Assembly: GCA_013203365.1 (NCBI GenBank) | Contig: JABMQG010000151.1 | Coordinates: 1 to 7,336, forward strand | DNA length: 7,336 nucleotides | DNA from: Planctomycetota bacterium | Lineage (GTDB): Bacteria; Planctomycetota; Phycisphaerae; SM23-33; FEN-1343 | Direction of reading: 5' to 3' | Part shown: positions 1 through 4,724 of the stretch, in pieces | Position numbering within the stretch: the stretch's first letter is position 1 | Layout: every line of letters begins with the position of its first letter | Program-made: the position numbers and the translations under genes | The notes under the pieces: model-generated | What the model was told of the DNA's origin: nothing | The model's database searches: none | What the model saw: only the letters and a program-made list of their open reading frames with translations

Positions 1-271
1 GCATTGCCCCCAGAGCGATCGGCAGATCGAAGGCCGGGCCTTCCTTCTTCACGTCGGCTGGCGCCAGGTTGATGGTCACCTTCGGCCCGGGCCAGCGGTA
101 GCCGCTGTTTCGCATAGCAGACTGCACCCGGCTGATAGCCTCCTTGACGGCTGCATCCGGCAGACCGACCAGGCGAATCTCCGCCAGCCCACCGCGCGCA
201 GCATCCACCTCCACCTCGCAGACGGTGGCGTCAATGCCTTGGAGCACCATGCTGTGAATACGCGAGATCAT
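1..271 (-). CDS. comM: YifB/ComM-family Mg-chelatase-like AAA+ ATPase, N-terminal part (cut by window edge)
   Basis: Only the first 90 codons are inside the window; the gene continues past the left edge. The translation begins MISRIHSMVLQGIDATVCEV and ends with KEGPAFDLPIALGAM. It carries the hallmarks of the N-terminal ChlI-like domain of the YifB/ComM family: the IRLVGLPDAAVKEA segment (about residues 32-45), RNSGYRWPGPKVTINLAPAD (about 55-74), then KKEGPAFDLPIALG. Family members are cytoplasmic hexameric AAA+ ATPases; ComM is a helicase promoting branch migration during natural transformation. The Walker motifs would lie beyond the edge. I start at the ATG at 271, matching where homologues begin; a GTG lies directly upstream at 274. 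No strong Shine-Dalgarno is visible. The leader holds a two-part hairpin (301-335). Identity is secure at family level; the role in this organism is inferred. Confidence 0.9.
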   Translation of the reverse strand, partial: MISRIHSMVLQGIDATVCEVEVDAARGGLAEIRLVGLPDAAVKEAISRVQSAMRNSGYRWPGPKVTINLAPADVKKEGPAFDLPIALGAM

Positions 272-300
272 CACACAGACCCGTTTAAGGAACAGCGGCA

Positions 301-335
301 ACTCGACACGGCGAACAAGCTTACGCCGAACGAGT
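301..335 (-). promoter_or_regulatory. Two-part hairpin in the yifB/comM leader
   Basis: ACTCG at 301-305 pairs with CGAGT at 331-335. Inside that, CGGCG at 309-313 pairs with CGCCG at 324-328 around a 10-base loop, with a small ACA/AA internal loop between the stems. It ends 30 bp upstream of the yifB start codon on the sense strand. It could be an mRNA leader fold, a protein-binding site or chance. No run of T follows it, so it is not an obvious terminator. Confidence 0.3.
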
Positions 336-385
336 AACAGAAGCAAGCCAACCCTTGCCGGCCGTCGTGGTGCTTGGGTTTGGGG

Positions 386-423
386 GGTCACCGCCGACAA
401 TCTCGCAGGACGGATTCGGCGGG
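386..423 (-). repeat. 38-bp palindromic dispersed repeat, copy 1 (intergenic)
   Basis: This copy matches 2065-2102 at 36 of 38 positions in the same orientation, including a 30-base identical core at 392-421. The core ends are inverted (CGCCGA at 392-397, TCGGCG at 416-421), extended here by C391-G422 to a 7-bp arm around an 18-base loop. It starts 41 bp past the stop codon of the PEP-CTERM gene, in non-coding DNA. Arm structure, small size and recurrence resemble REP/BIME-like or MITE-like elements. No transposase for it is visible, so the class is an inference. Confidence 0.7.
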
Positions 424-436
424 AGGCGTTTCGTTT

Positions 437-464
437 GGGCAAAAAAATCGGCGATTCCCTGCCC
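437..464 (-). terminator. Candidate 3'-end hairpin / terminator of the PEP-CTERM gene
   Basis: On the minus strand, directly after the PEP-CTERM stop codon, GGGCA (464-460) can pair with TGCCC (441-437). Inside it AATC/GATT (456-453 with 449-446) closes a GCC triloop, with G-U pairs between. A run of seven T (447-441) follows the inner stem. The inner stem is short and AT-rich, and in the long fold the T run sits in the stem, so it is an imperfect intrinsic terminator. Confidence 0.35.
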
Positions 465-1888
465 TACTTCCGCCGCTTGAGCATCGCCACAGCGCCCAGG
501 GCCAGCAGGATCAACGTCGCCGGCTCAGGAATCGGATTGCCGCAGTTGGTCCCGTAGTTGGGCTGGAAGATGGCCCAATCGAATATATCCACGTCACCGT
601 CGCCGTCTAGATCGCCGTCGTCATACGTCATGCCGCTGGAGCCGAAGTTGGGCTGGAAGATGGCCCAGTCGAATATGTCCACGTCGCAGTCGTGGTCCAG
701 GTCGCCCGCGACGGGTTCGGGGTTTTGTGTGGTCAGGTACATAATCGCCGACATGCCGGGCACGATCGTCACCGGTGAGTCGGCGGATTTGAAGACCAAC
801 TGGTCGAAGCCGTATCGAATCTGGAAGTCCATGATTGTGTCGCCCGTGTGGTCATAGGTGACCTTCAGGAACCAGTTCTGCTCGTTGCTGCCGAATGCGT
901 TGATCTGGCTGGTCAGGTCGATGTCGGTCTGCGTAGTGGTCCATATATCCACGGGGAAGTTCATGCTCCAGTCGGGGCTATCGGGGTTGCCTCTGCCAAG
1001 CGTAACGGTCATGCCGTCGGGAGAACTGGGCCAACCTTCCATGTTGCGGTCGATGTGGAAGTACGCGGACAGTTGCGGCGTGGGTGAAATGAGCGGCGTG
1101 GCCTCGGTCCCGCCATTGACGGACCAGCCGGTGCCCGTGGCGGTTTCGTTTGCCCATTCCCATTCCTGCAGACCCCAGGCGGGCCCCCAAGCCGTCAGTA
1201 GCACGTAGTCCTGCTTGCCGGCGGTGTTGTTGTACCCTACGCCCAAAACAGAATGCCCATAAATGCCGCTGTCCAGGCTGAGCATCATCGGCCGGCCGGC
1301 ATCGATTTCGCTGACGTAATCCTGGTAGGTCCAGTCGAAGAAGTAGTGAGGCAGGTTGGTCCCAAGGTTGAACGTGGAGACCTGGTTGGCGTCGAATTTC
1401 CTTGATTCGATCTCGGGTGTGCGGGGATCGTCCCAGGCGCCGAAGTTCATCAGAGCGTAGTCGGCTCGGCCGCTGGCGCCGTTCTGGGTCAACAGGAAAT
1501 CGGCGAGGCTGTCTGCGTAGTGACCCGTCCAACTGCCGTAGGTCAACCCGCTCGACACGCCCGACTGCGCGTTGGCCCAACCGGCCACCACGCCGCGTGC
1601 ATCAGTGAAGTCAGCCGGATTGGACGAGGTGTGCGGGAAGCTCGATGGCATGTTGTCCTGGCTGCCCGGGTAGGCATCGATGCCTTGGTTCTCCCAGTAG
1701 CCGAAGAGCATACCCGCGGCCGTCGGGGTACAGCCGTACCACCAGCAAGAATCGGTCGGCAGGTTCGAGAGGATGACGGCCCCCGGCAGCGGCGCCCGGC
1801 CGGCCTGCGCGTCTGCGGAGAGCGGGCAAAGCACCATCGCCCAAACACATAGCCAAATCAAACGGCGCAATCCGACAAAATTTCTCAT
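464..1888 (-). CDS. Secreted PEP-CTERM protein with C39-like cysteine-peptidase-type domain and two dockerin-like repeats
   Basis: A 474-residue exported protein. Residues 1-29 form a signal peptide (basic RNFVGLRR, hydrophobic LIWLCVWAMVLCPL, likely cleavage after ADAQA). DSCWWYGCTPTAAGMLFGYW (46-65) resembles the nucleophile region of C39/papain-like peptidases, with Cys53 as candidate nucleophile. GHSVLGVGYNN (211-221) supplies candidate His212, followed by DYVLLTAWGPAWG. Residues about 270-390 are an unrecognised, probably beta-rich region. Two calcium-loop repeats follow (GDLDHDCDVDIFDWAIFQPN from 395, GDLDGDGDVDIFDWAIFQPN from 425). The C terminus is a PEP-CTERM signal: PEPAT at 454, a hydrophobic stretch, then KRRK, so an exosortase probably processes it at the envelope. 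I start at ATG 1888, preceded by AAAGGAG; a longer GTG start at 1930 lacks a ribosome site and falls in a palindrome. Peptidase activity is inferred; no clear third catalytic residue is visible. Confidence 0.88.
   Translation of the reverse strand: MRNFVGLRRLIWLCVWAMVLCPLSADAQAGRAPLPGAVILSNLPTDSCWWYGCTPTAAGMLFGYWENQGIDAYPGSQDNMPSSFPHTSSNPADFTDARGVVAGWANAQSGVSSGLTYGSWTGHYADSLADFLLTQNGASGRADYALMNFGAWDDPRTPEIESRKFDANQVSTFNLGTNLPHYFFDWTYQDYVSEIDAGRPMMLSLDSGIYGHSVLGVGYNNTAGKQDYVLLTAWGPAWGLQEWEWANETATGTGWSVNGGTEATPLISPTPQLSAYFHIDRNMEGWPSSPDGMTVTLGRGNPDSPDWSMNFPVDIWTTTQTDIDLTSQINAFGSNEQNWFLKVTYDHTGDTIMDFQIRYGFDQLVFKSADSPVTIVPGMSAIMYLTTQNPEPVAGDLDHDCDVDIFDWAIFQPNFGSSGMTYDDGDLDGDGDVDIFDWAIFQPNYGTNCGNPIPEPATLILLALGAVAMLKRRK
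556..685 (-). repeat. Tandem 90-bp-period duplication encoding the two dockerin-like repeats
   Basis: The 40 bases at 556-595 recur at 646-685, exactly 90 bp (30 codons) away, with two differences, both transitions. Each copy encodes the VDIFDWAIFQPN segment of one calcium-loop repeat. The linkers between the copies are more diverged. Paired loops are the normal form of dockerin-like modules, but near-identity at DNA level points to recent duplication or gene conversion. Confidence 0.8.
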
Positions 1889-1924
1889 CGCGCTCCTTTG
1901 GCCGCGATTTCTAAAATAATATCG

Positions 1925-1943
1925 GCCCACGATCGTCGTGGGC
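1925..1943 (-). promoter_or_regulatory. Perfect 8-bp inverted repeat in the PEP-CTERM gene 5' leader
   Basis: GCCCACGATCGTCGTGGGC has two perfect 8-bp arms around a three-base loop. It lies 36 bp upstream of the chosen start codon and about 15 bp downstream of the -10 box, so it should be transcribed as a stable hairpin at the 5' end of the mRNA. It could stabilise the message, affect elongation, or be an operator for a dimeric repressor. Confidence 0.45.
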
Positions 1944-1957
1944 TTCTATACTTACTG

Positions 1958-1985
1958 ATTGTATCACATTGCCATAGTCCGTCAA
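1958..1985 (-). promoter_or_regulatory. Sigma-70-like promoter for the PEP-CTERM gene
   Basis: On the minus strand TTGACG (1985-1980) is followed after 16 bp by TACAAT (1963-1958). Each box matches the housekeeping consensus at five of six positions. Transcription would start near 1951, leaving a leader of roughly 60 bases that holds the 1925-1943 hairpin and the AAAGGAG ribosome site. It is the best promoter match I found in the window and suggests transcription separate from lipA. Confidence 0.65.
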
Positions 1986-2014
1986 GGGTTTTCCGGTCAG
2001 GTAAATCGACCAGC

Positions 2015-2036
2015 CAGGGAATATCGTATCTCCCTG
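2015..2036 (-). terminator. Weak hairpin downstream of lipA
   Basis: CAGGGA at 2015-2020 pairs with TCCCTG at 2031-2036 around a 10-base loop, about 30 bp past the lipA stop codon. No T run follows on the minus strand, so it is at best a weak or factor-assisted transcription end. It sits between lipA and the next gene's promoter, where a terminator would be expected. Confidence 0.25.
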
Positions 2037-2064
2037 ATTTCAGCCAGGCCATTCATGGGCGATT

Positions 2065-2102
2065 GGTCAACGCCGACAATCTCGCAGGACGGATTCGGCG
2101 TG
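2065..2102 (-). repeat. 38-bp palindromic dispersed repeat, copy 2 (end of lipA)
   Basis: This copy matches 386-423 except at 2070 and 2101, which hold A and T where the other copy has C and G. These two positions face each other in the inverted arms, so the 7-bp stem is kept. The copy covers lipA codons from His295 through the stop, and so encodes the tail ESVLRDCRR that follows the conserved RSSYHA end of lipoyl synthases. This suggests the element settled at the gene end and was kept as coding sequence; the direction of events is inferred. Confidence 0.7.
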
Positions 2103-2984
2103 GTAGCTGCTGCGGACGAACGGGCCGGCCGCCGCGGCTGCGAAACCCATGGCCAGTGCCTCGGCCTGCCATGCGTCGAACTGGGTCGGGTGAATGAAAC
2201 TGGCGACCGGGATATGGTCGCGGGATGGCGAGAGGTACTGCCCGATTGTCAGGATATCGCACCCGACGCCGCGAAGGTCGCACATCACTTGGCGGACTTC
2301 GTCGCTGGTCTCGCCAAGGCCGACCATAAGGCCGCTTTTGGTGCGGAGCGTCATCTTGCGGGCAACAGCCAGGCTGTGGGCATGTGCAAGCAGGTCGAGG
2401 CTTTGGCGGTAGTCGGCCTGGGGCCGGACCGCAGGGTACAGCCGGGGCACCGTTTCGACGTTGTGGTTGAATACGTCAGGGCCGGCGGCCAGGACGGTAT
2501 CGACGGCGGGGTGGCTGCCCTGGAAGTCCGGAGTCAGGACTTCGATAGTAGCGGCGGGCAGACGACGGCGAACGGCGAGGATCGTCCGTGCGAACTGTTC
2601 TGCGCCGCCGTCGGGAAGGTCGTCGCGAGTGACTGAGGTGATAACAACGTGCCGTAGACTCAGCCGACCCGCGGCCTCGGCCACCGCCTCGCACTCGTCT
2701 GGGCTGGGCGGGGCAACTTCACCCTGCTTGACGGCACAGAACCGGCAGTTGCGCGTGCAGTGCCGGCCCAGAATCATGAACGTGGCTGTGCCAGCTGCGT
2801 AACACTCGGCGCGATTGGGGCAGTTCGCACCGTCGCACACGGTCGCCAGCGACAGTTCGCTCAGCAGCCCCGCCACCTCGGCGATCCTGGCGCTGGCGGG
2901 GATACGCCGTTTCAACCATGCAGGCAATCGCCGGGCAGTTGCAGGGACGGCAATCGATTTATCATTGTCATGCTCGGCGGTCAT
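2067..2984 (-). CDS. lipA: Lipoyl synthase (radical SAM)
   Basis: A 305-residue cytoplasmic enzyme that inserts two sulfurs into the octanoyl group carried on lipoyl domains of 2-oxoacid dehydrogenases or GcvH. The auxiliary [4Fe-4S] cysteines are Cys50, Cys55 and Cys61 (CX4CX5C in [12 protein letters not shown]). The radical-SAM cluster cysteines are Cys76, Cys80 and Cys83 (CTRNCRFC). Family motifs [13 protein letters not shown] (116-128), [13 protein letters not shown] (172-184), [11 protein letters not shown] (216-226) and RSSYHA (291-296, with the auxiliary-cluster serine) are present. Length is normal. The start at 2984 is preceded by GAAAGGAG. The nine residues after RSSYHA come from a palindromic repeat. 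It lies 45 bp after the dehydrogenase gene, so it is probably the third gene of a hypF-led operon. No lipB, lplA or gcv gene is nearby. Confidence 0.97.
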   Translation of the reverse strand: MTAEHDNDKSIAVPATARRLPAWLKRRIPASARIAEVAGLLSELSLATVCDGANCPNRAECYAAGTATFMILGRHCTRNCRFCAVKQGEVAPPSPDECEAVAEAAGRLSLRHVVITSVTRDDLPDGGAEQFARTILAVRRRLPAATIEVLTPDFQGSHPAVDTVLAAGPDVFNHNVETVPRLYPAVRPQADYRQSLDLLAHAHSLAVARKMTLRTKSGLMVGLGETSDEVRQVMCDLRGVGCDILTIGQYLSPSRDHIPVASFIHPTQFDAWQAEALAMGFAAAAAGPFVRSSYHAESVLRDCRR

Positions 2985-3029
2985 CGGCTCCTTTCGATCG
3001 GCCTTGGCTTGTTTGTCGGGGGCGAGATG

Positions 3030-4724
3030 TTAGCTTCTCGCCGCGGCCGTCAGAAGCTCTTTCTCCGCCGCCTTCGTCCACGCGCCGTCTTCGAGCTTCT
3101 CCGCCACGGTAGGGTAGTGGTGGGCCAGTTCGGACAATTCGATCAGCGGTACGTCGTGAAGGGACGGATAGACGATGATCTTGCCGGCGATGGTTCGGTT
3201 CTTCACGGCCGCGATTCCATCGGCGGCGCCGGCCATGCCGCAGACGGCCTCGACGGAGCGGTTCGTGTCGAGTTGACCGGCTGTGACCTTCTCCAGAACG
3301 GTTTTCATGTCCTCGATTCGCGAGCCGCTGGCCCCGAACATGTAGCAGCCCTTGGCTATGTAGCTGTCCATGTCCAGGTCGAATCGGGTCGCAATGGGTA
3401 TGCCGGCGAAGACGTTGATCATGGCGCCGTGGTCGCTGTCGGAGATGGCCTGGGCGACCAGTTCGCCCAGCGGGGCCATCAGCGCAATGTAGGTGAACTT
3501 CTCCGCGAGCGGGGCGGTATTGGGGTTGACGATACGCAGCGCACAGCCGGCCTTCTTGGCAAGGGGCCAGGCCTTCTGGCCCAGCGAGGCCAGGCGAGAG
3601 TCGTCGAAATCGGTGGCGGTTACGGACAGGCCGTCCAAGCCGGAGCAGATCGCGCGGATAGCGTGCATCTGGCCCATGGGTCCGCCGGCTCCGACGACCA
3701 AAACCCTATCATGCTGGCGAAGTTCGCCCGAGGCCGGGACGGTCTTGTAGGCTTCGGCCGCACTGGTCGAGAGCGTGCCGATCCAACTCGTCCCGCGATA
3801 GTGCAGCCGACCGACCCCGACGGAGATCGGTCGGCCGATCTTTATTCCGGCCATGACGATATTGAATATGCCCTTGGTAGCCAGCTTGTCGTTCAGCGCG
3901 TCGATGCCGTCCTTGTCGCAGCCGAAGTAGACGATGTCGTCGAAGGCATCGTTTTCCAGTTCGCCCGCGTTGTTGGCGAATGTGACCGGCACGCCCATCG
4001 CTTGTACGGCGCGAGCCTGTGCATTGTCGGCACATATTGCCGTTACAGCCGCCGGTCCGCCAGCCGACGAAAAACTCTCGGTTAGCCCTTCGACGGAGAA
4101 GCCCTTTTCGGCAACGACGAGCAACCTGCCTTGCGGCTTGATCGTCCGTCGCGGCAGAACGGCGTAGGAGTTCTCCACGCAAGCCCAAGGCTCCACGAGC
4201 GCCACGGCCGAGGCGCTCAGACCGGCGTCGGCGTCGATCAGGTAGCGCTGGCCCGTGGCCGAGTCTATCATGATCCGCTCATCCAGCAGGACATACTCCT
4301 GCAAGCCGCCCTCGAAGTTGTACCCGAACGCCGCATTGGCCTCGGCCGTTTCCAACTGGCGATAGTCGGCCTGGATCAGCACACGTTGGCCGACGCCGTG
4401 GTGCCGCACGTCGGCGCCGACGGCGACTATCAGGCAGACGACTTCATGGCCAGGGACGGTAGGTTTTTCGCCGGGGACGTAGCTGGGTATTTCCGCCAGT
4501 GTCTCGGGGGGCATGCCGCGGACAATCTCGCTCTTACGCGGATGGTCGGCGAACTGATGCAGCAGTTTCAGGTCTGAAAAGCAAAGCCCCACCGCCTCCA
4601 CACGGGCGAGAATCTGCCTGGCCCCGGGTGTGAAAATGGCCTTGGCCTTATTGAGCCTCAGCTTATCCGGACCTATTATTTCGACGGCATACTGGGTTTT
4701 GGGAATCTCTGTCAATTTGGTCAT
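3030..4724 (-). CDS. Zinc-type medium-chain dehydrogenase with two tandem Rossmann-like domains
   Basis: A 564-residue COG1063-type medium-chain dehydrogenase, much longer than the usual 340-410. The GroES-like catalytic domain is at about 20-198, with candidate zinc ligand Cys48 (VGLCFSDLK), GHE at 92-94 and EPWAC from 178. The four-cysteine structural zinc loop is absent. A first Rossmann-like region (199-330) starts GRLLVVAEKGF without a glycine-rich loop. A second (339-480) has VLVVGAGGPMG at 341-351 and Asp372 after the second strand, suiting NAD(H). Both share a late segment (NIVMAGIKIG at 288; NVFAGIPIAT at 437), so the unit looks duplicated. The end (AGKIIVYP, then about 45 residues) recalls SorE-like polyol/sugar-phosphate dehydrogenases; this is from memory and weak. 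The substrate is unknown. Its start overlaps the hypF stop (TAATG) with AAGGAA upstream, implying coupled translation. Confidence 0.85.
   Translation of the reverse strand: MTKLTEIPKTQYAVEIIGPDKLRLNKAKAIFTPGARQILARVEAVGLCFSDLKLLHQFADHPRKSEIVRGMPPETLAEIPSYVPGEKPTVPGHEVVCLIVAVGADVRHHGVGQRVLIQADYRQLETAEANAAFGYNFEGGLQEYVLLDERIMIDSATGQRYLIDADAGLSASAVALVEPWACVENSYAVLPRRTIKPQGRLLVVAEKGFSVEGLTESFSSAGGPAAVTAICADNAQARAVQAMGVPVTFANNAGELENDAFDDIVYFGCDKDGIDALNDKLATKGIFNIVMAGIKIGRPISVGVGRLHYRGTSWIGTLSTSAAEAYKTVPASGELRQHDRVLVVGAGGPMGQMHAIRAICSGLDGLSVTATDFDDSRLASLGQKAWPLAKKAGCALRIVNPNTAPLAEKFTYIALMAPLGELVAQAISDSDHGAMINVFAGIPIATRFDLDMDSYIAKGCYMFGASGSRIEDMKTVLEKVTAGQLDTNRSVEAVCGMAGAADGIAAVKNRTIAGKIIVYPSLHDVPLIELSELAHHYPTVAEKLEDGAWTKAAEKELLTAAARS

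Noticed and set aside
1889..1930. Upstream GTG start at 1930 extending the PEP-CTERM protein by 14 residues
   Set aside because: No ribosome site precedes it, it lies in the palindrome, and the extension would put non-signal residues ahead of a normal signal peptide; ATG 1888 has AAAGGAG.
3032..3058. Inverted repeat AGCTTCT/AGAAGCT around the dehydrogenase stop codon, considered as a terminator
   Set aside because: No T run follows on the minus strand, most of it is coding, and lipA begins only 45 bp after the stop with its own ribosome site, which favours read-through.
2760..4085. A 441-codon open frame on the plus strand opposite lipA and the dehydrogenase gene
   Set aside because: It lies antisense to two genes with clear family motifs, shows no recognisable domain, and long antisense frames are expected in GC-rich DNA.
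4516..4551. A partial look-alike of the dispersed repeat (GACAATCTCGC followed by GGAT and TCGGCG)
   Set aside because: The middle does not match and the stretch encodes an ordinary part of the dehydrogenase (RKSEIVRGMP), so I treat it as coincidence.
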